Source: Engelhardtia mirabilis
Lineage (GTDB): Bacteria > Planctomycetota > UBA1135 > GCA-002686595
Direction of reading: 5' to 3'
Length of the DNA: 64,000 nucleotides
NCBI GenBank assembly: GCA_007751255.1
Contig: CP036296.1
Span: forward strand, 2,046,001-2,110,000
Position 1 is the first letter of the stretch. Each line of letters starts with the position of its first letter. Below are positions 1-9,175 of this stretch, in pieces. Below the pieces are notes generated by a model. The model ran no database searches, was not told the origin of the DNA, and worked only from the letters and a program-made list of their open reading frames with translations. A program made the translations under genes and the position numbers.

Positions 1-4
1 CGAG

Positions 5-48
5 AGAGCCCGCGGTCCCTCGACTCGTGTCGAGGGACCGCGGGCTCT
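5..48 (-). terminator. 20-bp perfect hairpin downstream of the ELW-repeat gene
   Basis: Positions 5-24 and 29-48 are perfect reverse complements around the 4-nt loop TCGT. The hairpin lies about 75 nt past the stop of the minus-strand gene ending at 123, so a transcription-end role is plausible. There is no T-tract on the minus-strand side, so it would be a non-canonical terminator, or it may serve a gene left of the window. Confidence 0.45.
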
Positions 49-122
49 GCGCGTCGGTGGGCCAGTTTCGGTGGCACTGGCTCAGTGACACCGTTTCAGT
101 GGCCCGTCTGGGCGGTCGAGCA

Positions 123-3100
123 TCAGGGACCGACGACCACCTCCAGACCGGAGCTCGCGTGCAGTCCGGTGACGTCGATGGTCACCGCTTGCACGTCGAA
201 CTCGAGGCCGGCGAAGGCCGGGCCCAGGAGCACCGGCAGGGAGAAGGAGCCGGCGCCGTCGGTGAAGAAGGGCACCAACAGGGCGAAGGGCTGCGCCACG
301 CGCAGGGCGCAGTCGCCCACCAGGGGCTCGAAGGTCTGGGCGGTGCCGACCGCTATCAGGCCGGGCAGGCCCGGGGCCACATCGCCGACGGCGAGGGCGA
401 AGGGCTGGTCGACCTGGGGCATGCCGCTGACCGAGAGGCTCGGTGCGCCGACGCCGCAGGGGTTGCCGTAGGGCTCGGCGACCCATTCGCCCAGGGCAGT
501 CAGGTTGGCGACGTGCAGTTCCTTGCCCGTCACGCCATCGGTGGCCGTGAACAGGACCTTGCCGCCGAGGCGGATGACCTCGGCCGGAAGGGACGACGCG
601 GCACCGGGGGCGACGTCGAAGAGCACGCCGGTGCCCTCGGCGCTGCCGTCCGTCGACCACAGCTCGTACCCACTGGCCCCGTCATTGTTGGGGAACAACA
701 TGGTCGGGCCAGAGGCGATCTGATTGAAGTCCAGGAAGTCGGCGCTGAAGGTCGGGGGCGTGAGCACTTCGATGAGCTGCGTTCCGGCGACGGTTCCGTC
801 ACTGGTCCAGAGCTGGATGCCGGTGGACGACGGGTTGATGCGGAAGAAGGCGGTGTCGCCGTTGCTGTTGAGACCGATCAGCACGCCGAGGGGTTCGTCC
901 GTCAACTGCACCGTCTGCGCGGCGGTGCCGTCGGTGGAGAAGACCTGGAAGAAGCCGGCCGCGTCTCGGGCCATGAACAGCAGTCGGTCGCCGACGACCG
1001 CGAACTCGCGCGGCGAGCTCGGGTCGCTGCCCGGGGCCAGGTCCGCGACCAGGCTGGTACCGGCTGCGGTGCCGTCGCTGCGCCACAGCTCGAAGCCGGT
1101 GTTGCCGTCGTCAGCGGTGAAGTACACGTCGCCTCCGAACTCGATCAACTGGTCGGCGATGGCCAGGGAGCCCTGTTCGCCGGGCAGCAAGTCGATCACC
1201 AACTGGGTGTTGGCCGGGTTGCCGTCGGTGCGGTACAGCTCGGTGCCCACTCCGTTGGGAACTTCCTGGGCCGAGAAGTAAAGCCAGTCGTCGGTCGCGA
1301 GGGTCGGGCCGACGAAGAAGGCGAAGGTGTCGCCGCCGAAGAAGAGCTGCGTCCCCTCCGAGGTGCCGTCGGTCACCCACAGGCCGAAGCCCTGTTCGGT
1401 GAGCGCGGTGAAGTACAAACGGCCCTCGAACACGGTGTTGCCAATGCCGGCCCAGAAGGAGTCGACGGGACCGGGTGTGAAGTCCTTCAGCAGCGTGGTG
1501 CCGGCGGCGGTGCCGTCGGTGACCCAGAGTTCGGCGCCGTACTCGGGTGTGCTGGCAAGGAAGACAGCCCGGTCTTCGAGGGCCACGAAGGAGTTGGCGG
1601 CGGAGCTGAACTCGCCGGGATAGAGGTCGAGCAGCATGTGCGTGCCCGCCGCGGTGCCGTCGGTCACCCAGGGTTCGGAGCCGTGGACGCCGTCGTCGGC
1701 GCCGAACAGCACGATGTTGCCGAGGCGAGTCAGCGAGCGGGGCTCGGAGCCCAGGGTGGTCGCCGGCGGGAAGATCTCGAGCACCAGGTCGGTGCCGGCC
1801 GCGGTGCCGTCCGAGCCGTACAGCTCGGTGCCGGTCGTGCCGTCGTCCGCCGCGAACCACAGCTTCCCGTCGAATGCGTAGAGCGAGCCGATCGACGACG
1901 GGTTCGTCCCGGGCTGCAGGTCGGACACCAGTCGCGTTCCCGCGGGGGTGCCGTCGGTGGCCCACAGCTCGGTGCCGTGGACCCCGTCGTAGGCCGGGAA
2001 GTACAGCTCGCCGTCGAGCTCGGCGCTGGAGTCCTCCAAGAAGATGCCGACCGAACTGCCCGAGAAGGGCGAGAGGTCGCCCAGGAACTGGGTTCCGGCC
2101 TGGGTACCGTCGGTGATCAGCGGTTCGCGCCCGGTGGCCGGGGTGCTGGCCGAGAACACGAAACGGTCACCCAGTCCGCCGATGGGCTCGGGATTCGACG
2201 AGTCGAAGAACAGTCCGCCCGAGGCCAGGTCGGCCACGAGGTGGGTGCCCGCAGAGGTGCCGTCGGTGACCCACAACTCGGTGCCGAAGCTCGGCTCGGT
2301 CGCGGCGAAGAAGACCTGGGTGCTGGTGGCGAAGAGCCCCGTCGGGTTGGCGTCGCCTGCGGGATTCAGATCCACGATCGGGCCCGTGCCGGCGACGGTG
2401 CCGTCGCTGACCCACAGTTCGCGTCCCAGGCCGTTGCGCGCGGAGAAGAAGTACTTCCCGCCCATCTCCACGACCTCTTCCACCGACTCGAACACGGCGT
2501 TGTCGAGGCTCGCCAACTTGATCGTGTTCTGGATCGAACCGTCCGTGAGCCACACGCCCCAGCCGGCGCCATCCACGTGGCCGGGGACGAGCAGGGTCTG
2601 ACCATCGGTCTCGATGTCGCCGAGCTGGGTGAACGCGTCGGCGCCACCGGGCCCGACCTCGATCTCTCCCACGAGCTGAGTTCCGGCGGTGGTGGCATCG
2701 CTACGCCACAGCTCGTAGCCGTGTACGCCGTCGTTGGCCCAGAAGAAGACCTCGTTGCCCCGCGCCGTGAGGTCGGTGGGGTAGGAGCTCGAGGGTCCGG
2801 CGTTGATGTCCGCCACCAAGCTGGTTCCAGCGGCGGTGCCATCGGTCACCCACAGCTCGACCCCCTGGCCTGTGGCGGTGGCCGTGAACAGAACCCGCCC
2901 GTCGGGCAGGGCCGTCAACTTCGCCGGCGAGGAGGAGGTCGAGCCGGGCGACAGGTCGACCAGCAGCGTGGGCTGGGTCGCAGGCGGCTGCAGGGTCCAG
3001 AGCTCGCGGCCGTGGGTCAGGTCGGTCGCGGAGAAGAACAGCCGGCCGCCGGCCGTGACGAAGTCACTCGGAGTGGCGCTCGGGTTCACCTCCGGCGGAC

Positions 3101-3203
3101 CGGTGTTGATGTCGACGAGCAGCTCCTGGGGCGTGAAGCCCTGGGCGACGGGTGCGGCCGCGGCGAGGGCGGCCAGGGCAAGATGGGTGGGTCGGGGTGC
3201 CAT
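123..3203 (-). CDS. Secreted ELWxxDGTxxGT-repeat protein
   Basis: 1026 aa if started at the ATG at 3203, which directly precedes a signal peptide (residues 1-22, Ala-rich, ending near AQG). The open frame continues upstream, but that part has no signal-like start. The body is about seventeen repeats of roughly 45-55 aa with the motif ELWVTDGTAAGT and variants, alternating with LFFSA/VFFAATD-type strands, as in the ELWxxDGTxxGT repeat family, presumed beta-propeller or solenoid surface proteins. The last ~110 residues, after a GNPCGVGAP linker, form a separate beta-rich module resembling the ends of three other secreted proteins in this window. It is transcribed divergently from the propeller gene at 3469. 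Substrate and role are unknown; adhesion or environment sensing at the cell surface is a guess. Confidence 0.88.
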   Translation of the reverse strand: MAPRPTHLALAALAAAAPVAQGFTPQELLVDINTGPPEVNPSATPSDFVTAGGRLFFSATDLTHGRELWTLQPPATQPTLLVDLSPGSTSSSPAKLTALPDGRVLFTATATGQGVELWVTDGTAAGTSLVADINAGPSSSYPTDLTARGNEVFFWANDGVHGYELWRSDATTAGTQLVGEIEVGPGGADAFTQLGDIETDGQTLLVPGHVDGAGWGVWLTDGSIQNTIKLASLDNAVFESVEEVVEMGGKYFFSARNGLGRELWVSDGTVAGTGPIVDLNPAGDANPTGLFATSTQVFFAATEPSFGTELWVTDGTSAGTHLVADLASGGLFFDSSNPEPIGGLGDRFVFSASTPATGREPLITDGTQAGTQFLGDLSPFSGSSVGIFLEDSSAELDGELYFPAYDGVHGTELWATDGTPAGTRLVSDLQPGTNPSSIGSLYAFDGKLWFAADDGTTGTELYGSDGTAAGTDLVLEIFPPATTLGSEPRSLTRLGNIVLFGADDGVHGSEPWVTDGTAAGTHMLLDLYPGEFSSAANSFVALEDRAVFLASTPEYGAELWVTDGTAAGTTLLKDFTPGPVDSFWAGIGNTVFEGRLYFTALTEQGFGLWVTDGTSEGTQLFFGGDTFAFFVGPTLATDDWLYFSAQEVPNGVGTELYRTDGNPANTQLVIDLLPGEQGSLAIADQLIEFGGDVYFTADDGNTGFELWRSDGTAAGTSLVADLAPGSDPSSPREFAVVGDRLLFMARDAAGFFQVFSTDGTAAQTVQLTDEPLGVLIGLNSNGDTAFFRINPSSTGIQLWTSDGTVAGTQLIEVLTPPTFSADFLDFNQIASGPTMLFPNNDGASGYELWSTDGSAEGTGVLFDVAPGAASSLPAEVIRLGGKVLFTATDGVTGKELHVANLTALGEWVAEPYGNPCGVGAPSLSVSGMPQVDQPFALAVGDVAPGLPGLIAVGTAQTFEPLVGDCALRVAQPFALLVPFFTDGAGSFSLPVLLGPAFAGLEFDVQAVTIDVTGLHASSGLEVVVGP

Positions 3204-3468
3204 GGTGGCGGTTCTCAGAGGGTCCAGGAAGGAGTCAGCGGGACCGGCGCATGCCGGCCTCGGCGAGGCAAGCGGCGGCCCCCGCGGTGCCTCGCGCGGC
3301 AAACGGCGTTCCTGTCGCGGCTGCCGATCTTCCGCCGTCCGGCCCTGCTTCGGGGCATGATTGGGGGTCTTCAGATTTCCCAGGGTTTGTGCGCGAGGGC
3401 GCCGAGCGCGGGACGCTCGCCCCCCTGGAGGCCCCGCGAAGCCGTCGACCCCCACCCGGACCCGATCC

Positions 3469-4650
3469 ATGAAGCTGCCCGACCTTCTGCTCGCCTCGAC
3501 CGCCGCCGTGGTCCTCGCGACCACCGCCAGCGCCGAGGCCTCGAAGCTCTACGTCGTCGCGCCCTCGGGGAACGTCTACTCGGCGCCGCCCAAGAGCGGC
3601 GTCTTCACCCTCGAGGCCTCGAGCCACGTGCCCCTGCACTCGGTGGTCCAACTCGACGGCGCCCTGTGGCTGGGCAGCCCCAGCGGCGAAGTCCGCCGCT
3701 TCGACCTGACCTCACACACCCTCTCCCTGGCCTTCACCGTGGCCAACGACGCCAAGTCCCTGGCGGTCCACGGGGGGGACCTGTTGGTGGCCGGCAGCAA
3801 CGGCACGGTCGTGCGCGTGGATCCGGACACGGGCCTGGGCAGCACGATCCTCTCGGCGGGCCAATCCATCGCGGCCCTGGCCGTGGACGGCGACACCCTC
3901 TGGGCGGGCTCGCCAGTAGGTGAGTTCCAGCGCGCCGACCTGGCTCTGGGCAACGGATTCGAGCTGGCAGGAGTCACCGGCGGCCCGGTCGAGTCCATGA
4001 GTCAGACCGCTACCGAGCTCTACCTGGGCTCCTCCGACGGCAACGTCTGGGTCTTCGACAAGCTCTCGGAGCTCGCGGTCTACGCCTACCCGGTCGACGG
4101 CGACGCGACAGCGATCGTGCGCGACGGTAACAACTTCTTGATCGGTGGATCGAACGGCCTGATCCACCGCGTCGTGCAAGTCTTCGGCTCCGTGGTCGAG
4201 ACCTACGTGGCTCCCGAGCCTGTGGCGGCACTGTGGCTGGAGCAGCCGCTGGGCGTGATCCATTCGGACACGATGTATGCCTCGACGGTCGCGGGCGCCC
4301 AGGTCGACTTCGAGCTGGGCGTCCCGCTGGAACAAGCCGGCGCGTTCTACCTGCTGCTGGGATCCATGTCCGGCACCGAACCCGGCGTGGGCACCCCTTC
4401 GGTGCACTTGGACTTGAACCCCGACGTCTACTTCAACCAGCTCATCAACACCGGCGGCGTGGGCCTGATCACGAACGCCATCGGCGTCTTCGGCAGCACC
4501 GGCGCGGCCACGGCGAGCCTGACGATTCCGCCCGGTGCGGCCACCAGCCTGGCGGGTATGCAACTGCACCACGCCTTCGTCGTGCTCGACCCCTTCGCCT
4601 CCGACCTGATCGTGGGAGCGAGCGATCCCGTCGTCCTGTTCCTCTTCTGA
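3469..4650 (+). CDS. Secreted beta-propeller-like repeat protein
   Basis: 393 aa from the ATG at 3469, whose first ~24 residues form a signal peptide (ending ATTASAEA). The next ~250 residues carry five or six short repeats of the form LWLGSPSGEV, LLVAGSNGTV, LWAGSPVGEF, LYLGSSDGNV and FLIGGSNGLI spaced about 40 aa apart, which suggests a YVTN/PQQ-like propeller. The C-terminal ~115 residues are a beta-rich domain like those ending other exported proteins here. No catalytic motif is visible. It is divergent from the ELW-repeat gene across 265 bp with no other gene, and convergent with the kinase gene at 4757. Function unknown. Confidence 0.8.
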   Translation: MKLPDLLLASTAAVVLATTASAEASKLYVVAPSGNVYSAPPKSGVFTLEASSHVPLHSVVQLDGALWLGSPSGEVRRFDLTSHTLSLAFTVANDAKSLAVHGGDLLVAGSNGTVVRVDPDTGLGSTILSAGQSIAALAVDGDTLWAGSPVGEFQRADLALGNGFELAGVTGGPVESMSQTATELYLGSSDGNVWVFDKLSELAVYAYPVDGDATAIVRDGNNFLIGGSNGLIHRVVQVFGSVVETYVAPEPVAALWLEQPLGVIHSDTMYASTVAGAQVDFELGVPLEQAGAFYLLLGSMSGTEPGVGTPSVHLDLNPDVYFNQLINTGGVGLITNAIGVFGSTGAATASLTIPPGAATSLAGMQLHHAFVVLDPFASDLIVGASDPVVLFLF

Positions 4651-4677
4651 TCGAGAAAACGGCCCTTGCGGGTCGGC

Positions 4678-4691
4678 GGACGCCGGCGTCC
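4678..4691. terminator. GC palindrome between convergent genes
   Basis: A perfect 14-nt self-complementary sequence lies in the 106-bp gap between two convergent genes (ends at 4650 and 4757). A bidirectional terminator role is plausible from position only; there is no loop and no T-tract. Confidence 0.25.
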
Positions 4692-4756
4692 CCCTCTTCC
4701 CGGGGGGCGCCGGGGCCGCATCGCGGCCGATGGGGCGGAGTGGCCGCGGAATTGGG

Positions 4757-7700
4757 TTAGCGGCCGCGCTCGAGGAACGAGATCGCGCCGGCCACCCACT
4801 CGACGTCCAACTCGCCGCCATCGCGCTTGCGCGTCCCCAAGGTGGTCTGAATGCCCCAGCGCTCGAGCTGCGCGAAGGTGCGCGACAGGTAGCCCGAGGT
4901 GCTGAGTTCGGCGGGCATGCCGTCCGGGCGACGGGCGGGATCGGCCAGGATGGCCGCGCGCAGTCCCAAGTTCCCCAAACGCGGCACCAGGTCCTCGATC
5001 AGCTCGATCGGCACCGAAGCGTCGACCATGAGGCAGCCTCGGAAGAGTTCGGGCGAGCGCACCGCGATATGGAAGGCCAGGGTTCCGCCCAGGCCCTCGC
5101 CTGCGATGAACACCCGCTCGGGGTCCAGGGTCCACTCGCGGCGCACGACGGTATCGGCCGTTCGCACGGGGGCCTCGTAGTAGCGGCTCTGGGCGGCGTA
5201 GCGGGCCAGGCTGTCGGTCCACAGCATCCCCAGCTCCGGGTCCAGCCGAGCCGGGATACGTCCCGAGGGCGCCACCAACAAGAGGCCCAGGCGATCGGCC
5301 AACTCGCGCCAGGGGCCGGCGAGCACCGCGTCGGCCGTGCTGCCGTCCGCGTGCAGCACGTACAGGGCCGGCACCGGTCGACTCGCGTCGAGACCCGCGG
5401 GCGCCCAGACGCGCGGCTTGGCCGCGAAGGCCTCCGCGGCGTCCACCAGCCCCTGCATCCGCACGATCAGACGTTGGAAACGCGGCTCGCCGCGCAGGTT
5501 CGCGAGGTCCGGATCGGAAGCGGTCAACTCCACCGCGCGCTCGCGGAAGGCGTAGCCCCGCTCGACGCTGCGCTCCAGGGCCGCGAGGGCCTGGGCCGTC
5601 TGCCCCAGGTGGGCGTGGGCGCAGGCTGCGTTGTAGGGCGCCACCGGATCGTCGGGGCGCGCGGCGGCACACAGCTCGAACGCGCCGATCGCGTCCGCCC
5701 AGCGCTCGGACTGCAGGCAGGTGATGCCCTGCTGCATCGAGGCCGAGTAGGTGTCCTCGAGCAGCGAGCGGTAGTCGAGCCCGACGGTGGTCGAGCTGTC
5801 CCTCCCGCGCCGCTGCTCGAGGTCGGTGGCGCCGGCGAGCAGCTCCTCGGCTCGCCCCGACTCACGCAGCTGCAACAGCAAGAGGGCGTTGCGCCGCAGA
5901 CGCTCGGGCAGGTCGCGGTCGGCCGCCGAGGCGCGCTCGATGCGCTGGCGGAACCACAGGGTCAGCGCTTCCAGGTCGGTGCCGAGCGAGGTGCTCGCGC
6001 TGCGGTCCGCGCGCGCCAGGTCCAGACCCAGTCGCGTCTCGAACAGGTCGTCGACCCAGCTCGCCTCGGGCGAGGCCATGCGCGGCAGGCGCGCCGCCTC
6101 GGCCAAGCACTGCTGCGCCTCGGCCTCGCGGCCCTCGAAGGCGGCCACGCGCGCCAGTCCCACCAGGGCCCGTCCGCGCAGGCTGACCGCGCCTTCGATC
6201 CCGTCGGCTTCGACCAGAGCTCGCTCGAACGGACCGCGCGCGTCGGACAGTCCGAGTTCCAGACGGTTCTCGCCCAGCAGCACGCGGCGCTCGAGGGTCA
6301 ACCGCCGGCGCACGGCGTCCGGGTCAGCCTGCTCGGCGTCGAGGGCGAGCAGGCGCTCGAGCAGCTCCGCCGTCCCCGCGTCGATCGCTTGCCCCGACTT
6401 GCGGCGCAGGTCCAGCGCCCGCTCCAGGGCCAGGGAGGCGTCGCCGGCGCGAGCCAACGCTTCGTAGGCGCGACCCAGCAATTCGAGGCCCTCGACGGCG
6501 TCGAGCCCGTCGGGGCTCCAACCATCGGAGCTGGCGTCGACGCTCTGCTCCAGGGCACGCGCGGCCGCGGCGGGGTCGCCGAGTTCGAGGTACAGGGAGC
6601 CGATCGAGCGCAGCACCCGCGCCACCGCGGTCTCCCGTTCGCGCGGCAACTCGCGGTAGCGTGCCACCGCGGCCTCCAAGTGCCCCAGTGCGTCGCCCCC
6701 GCGCCCGTCGATCCGCGCCAACGCCGCCAGGTTCTCGTCCGCCAGTGCCCGCGCGCGCGGCGCCTCGTCGAGCACCGCGATCGAGCGCAGTCCGCGCTCC
6801 ACCAGTCCGCGCGCGCTCAGCACGTTGCCCAGCTCCAGGTGCAGGGCCGCCAACTCCTGCAGCGTCTGCGCCGTCTCGAGGTGCCCCTCGCCGAGCTCCG
6901 TCTGGCGGATCGACAGGGAGCGATCGAGCAGCGGCACGGCCTCCGCCTCGCGCTCCATCCCCACCAACACCCGCGCCACCGTCGCCAGGAGGCTGGCGCG
7001 GGTCAGGGGCCGCAGGGAGTCGACCGCGGCGAGTCGCCCCTGGGCGATGGCGATCAGCTCGCGCGCGGCCTCGCGGTCGCCCTCGCGACCGGTGCGTTCG
7101 AGGCCCAGGATCAACGACTCGAGAAAGCGCGAGACCTCCAGGTTCTCCGCCGCCTCGCGTCGAGCCTCGGCCGCCGCCTTCTCGGCCACGTCGCGCTGCT
7201 GACCGATCGTGCGGCTGTGCTGCCACAGCCCCAGCGGCGTCCCCAACAGGATCGCCGCGCCCAACACCGTCGCCGCCGTCGCCGCGCGGTTGCGCCGGGC
7301 CAGGCGCGCCAGACGCTCGACGCGACCGATGGGCCGCGCCAGGACGGGTCGGAAGTCGAGGAAGCGCGTCAGGTCCGCCGCGAGCTCGGCCGCGCTGGCG
7401 TAGCGCCGCGCCGGGTCGCGCTCCAGGCAGCACGAAACGAGCGTTTCCAGGTCGCGCGGCGCCCAGGGCGCCACGGCGCGCAGCCGCGGCGCGTCCGCAG
7501 TCGCGATCTGACGCAGGATCTCGGGGCTGCCCGAGCCCATGAACGGCGGTCGCAGGGCGAGGGCCTCGAACAGGGTCGCGCCCAGGCCCCACAGGTCCGT
7601 GCGCGCGTCGATGGCACCGGACGGGCCCACGACCTGCTCCGGCGCGGCGTAGTGGGGCGAGCCCGCGAAGTCGCCGGTGTGGGTCAGCCGCGTGTCGTCG

Positions 7701-8446
7701 ACCAGGTGCGCCAGGCCCAGGTCGAAGAGGTTGCCGCGGCCCCTGGCGTCGATCAGGAGGTTCGAGGGCTTCACGTCGCGGTGCACGACGCCGACCGCGT
7801 GAACCGCTTCGAGGCCCCGCGCCACATCGAGCACGATGCGGCAGACGACCTCGACGTAGCTGCGTCCGGGCAGGGTCAGGGGTGGACGGGCGGCGTCCCG
7901 CTGCCAGGCCGCCGCGAGCTCCTCGATCGACGGCGCGCGACCAGCCTCGCCGCCCTGGCGCAGGTGCGTCAACAGGGCGCCGAGGGTCGCGCCCTCGACG
8001 AAGGGCATCGTGAAGTAGGGCAGGCCGGCGCGCTCGCCGACCTCGAGCACACCCACCACGCGCGGATGGTCCACGCGCCGCACCGCGTCGATCTCGCGCC
8101 GGAAGCGCGCCCGCAGTCGATCGGTCAGGGCCAGGCGCGGATCGAGGGTCTTGAGCGCGACGACGCGTCCGTCGCGGCGATCGCGCGCCCGGTAGACCAC
8201 GCCCATGCCACCCGATCCGAGGGGACCGAGCAGCTCGTAGGTGTCGTCGTTCTCCCTCGGCGCCAGCTCTGGCGGCAGCATCCCGAAGCGCTCGAGTCGC
8301 GCCAGGTGGCTGCGGATCGAATCGGCGCAGGCCGGCTCCTCGTCGCAGACCCGCTCGATGGCCGCGGGGCCGAGCTCGAGCGCGAGCTCGCACACGCGCG
8401 CGACCAGGGCCTCGATGCGTTCGTCGTCGGGTGTGTCGCCTTCCAT
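4757..8446 (-). CDS. Ser/Thr protein kinase with TPRs and C-terminal alpha/beta-hydrolase domain
   Basis: 1229 aa from the ATG at 8446; a GTG at 8479 would add 11 residues. An N-terminal ~65-aa helical region precedes a Hanks-type kinase domain (residues ~70-340) with glycine loop GSGGMGVVY, Lys99 in VALK, HRDVKPSN and DLG in place of DFG, so it looks active. A membrane segment follows at about residues 365-385, then a long TPR-like helical stretch (to ~960). The last ~230 residues resemble a poly-HB-depolymerase/esterase alpha-beta hydrolase. There the nucleophile elbow reads GEGLGG, so Gly (about residue 1118) stands where Ser is expected and the domain may bind rather than hydrolyse. The divergent sigma-factor gene starts 60 bp away, a common kinase/sigma pairing in planctomycetes. 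Likely role: transmembrane signalling. Confidence 0.9.
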   Translation of the reverse strand: MEGDTPDDERIEALVARVCELALELGPAAIERVCDEEPACADSIRSHLARLERFGMLPPELAPRENDDTYELLGPLGSGGMGVVYRARDRRDGRVVALKTLDPRLALTDRLRARFRREIDAVRRVDHPRVVGVLEVGERAGLPYFTMPFVEGATLGALLTHLRQGGEAGRAPSIEELAAAWQRDAARPPLTLPGRSYVEVVCRIVLDVARGLEAVHAVGVVHRDVKPSNLLIDARGRGNLFDLGLAHLVDDTRLTHTGDFAGSPHYAAPEQVVGPSGAIDARTDLWGLGATLFEALALRPPFMGSGSPEILRQIATADAPRLRAVAPWAPRDLETLVSCCLERDPARRYASAAELAADLTRFLDFRPVLARPIGRVERLARLARRNRAATAATVLGAAILLGTPLGLWQHSRTIGQQRDVAEKAAAEARREAAENLEVSRFLESLILGLERTGREGDREAARELIAIAQGRLAAVDSLRPLTRASLLATVARVLVGMEREAEAVPLLDRSLSIRQTELGEGHLETAQTLQELAALHLELGNVLSARGLVERGLRSIAVLDEAPRARALADENLAALARIDGRGGDALGHLEAAVARYRELPRERETAVARVLRSIGSLYLELGDPAAAARALEQSVDASSDGWSPDGLDAVEGLELLGRAYEALARAGDASLALERALDLRRKSGQAIDAGTAELLERLLALDAEQADPDAVRRRLTLERRVLLGENRLELGLSDARGPFERALVEADGIEGAVSLRGRALVGLARVAAFEGREAEAQQCLAEAARLPRMASPEASWVDDLFETRLGLDLARADRSASTSLGTDLEALTLWFRQRIERASAADRDLPERLRRNALLLLQLRESGRAEELLAGATDLEQRRGRDSSTTVGLDYRSLLEDTYSASMQQGITCLQSERWADAIGAFELCAAARPDDPVAPYNAACAHAHLGQTAQALAALERSVERGYAFRERAVELTASDPDLANLRGEPRFQRLIVRMQGLVDAAEAFAAKPRVWAPAGLDASRPVPALYVLHADGSTADAVLAGPWRELADRLGLLLVAPSGRIPARLDPELGMLWTDSLARYAAQSRYYEAPVRTADTVVRREWTLDPERVFIAGEGLGGTLAFHIAVRSPELFRGCLMVDASVPIELIEDLVPRLGNLGLRAAILADPARRPDGMPAELSTSGYLSRTFAQLERWGIQTTLGTRKRDGGELDVEWVAGAISFLERGR

Positions 8447-8505
8447 GTGTTGCGTGGGCGCCCGGGCGGGTGCCGACACCTAGAATAGGCCACTCCTGGC
8501 TGCCC

Positions 8506-9120
8506 ATGACCTCACAGGACGAATCGCCCCCCGAGCCCGACCGCACCGCCGCTCTGGTTGAGCGCGCCGGTCGCGGTGATCGCGAGGCCATCGAGGCCCT
8601 GCTCTTGCAGCACCTCGCGCGCCTGCGCGCCTTCGTGCGACTCAAGATGGGGCCGGTGGTCCGCGGGCGCGAGTCGTCCGAGGACCTGGTGCAGTCCGTC
8701 TGCCGCGAGGTGCTCGAGGGCCTGGACGGCTTCGAGTACCGCGGCGAGGCTGGCTTCCGTCAGTGGCTCTTCCGCCGCGCGGAACACAAGGTCATCGATC
8801 GCGGCCGCTTCTGGCGGCGCGACAAGCGCGACGCCGCGCGCGAGGTGCCGGCCACGCCGCTGGGGGACGAGGGCGAGACCCTGCGTGGGCTCGAGTCCCT
8901 GTTCACCCCCAGCCGCGACGTGGCCGCCCACGAGGAGCTGGGTCGCCTGGAACGGGCCTTTGCCGAGTTGCCGCCCGACTACCAAGAGGTGATCCTGCTG
9001 GCGCGGGTGCTGGAGCTCGGCCACGAGGAGATCGCCGAGCGCATGGGACGCTCGGTGTCGTCGACCTGGTCGCTGCTCTCGCGCGCCCTGGCGCGACTGG
9101 CGTCGAAGCTCGAGGACTGA
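8506..9120 (+). CDS. ECF-type RNA polymerase sigma factor
   Basis: 204 aa from the ATG at 8506. Region 2 is at about residues 20-90 (LLQHLARLRAFVRL, ESSEDLVQSVCREVL, FRQWLFRRAEHKVIDR) and region 4 at about 145-200, with the HTH reading ELGHEEIAERMGRSVSSTWS and then LLSRALARL. It has no sigma-1.1 or sigma-3 region, which fits the ECF group. The ~50-residue linker between regions 2 and 4 (residues ~95-145) is typical of the planctomycete-type sigma factors found beside Ser/Thr kinases. It is divergent from the kinase gene at 8446 with a 59-bp shared promoter region, so the two are probably functionally coupled; no anti-sigma gene is next to it. Confidence 0.9.
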   Translation: MTSQDESPPEPDRTAALVERAGRGDREAIEALLLQHLARLRAFVRLKMGPVVRGRESSEDLVQSVCREVLEGLDGFEYRGEAGFRQWLFRRAEHKVIDRGRFWRRDKRDAAREVPATPLGDEGETLRGLESLFTPSRDVAAHEELGRLERAFAELPPDYQEVILLARVLELGHEEIAERMGRSVSSTWSLLSRALARLASKLED

Positions 9121-9175
9121 AGACCGATACCCGACGCGTTCGCCACACTCGAACCTGAAGTAGCGCAAGAGCCCG

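Noticed and set aside
1327-3000. Regularly spaced DNA repeats resembling a CRISPR array
   Set aside because: The spacing follows the protein repeats (ELWxTDGTxAGT) in frame and the units are diverged; no spacers of constant length.
27-3923. A 1298-aa plus-strand ORF covering the ELW-repeat gene
   Set aside because: It is the antisense of a clear repeat protein with signal peptide; the translation has low-complexity Arg/Gly/Ala/Glu/Gln composition and no motifs, as usual in very GC-rich DNA.
4730-8488. 1252-aa ORF antisense to the kinase
   Set aside because: Kinase, TPR and hydrolase motifs on the other strand are unmistakable; this frame has only Arg/Gln/His/Ala-rich text.
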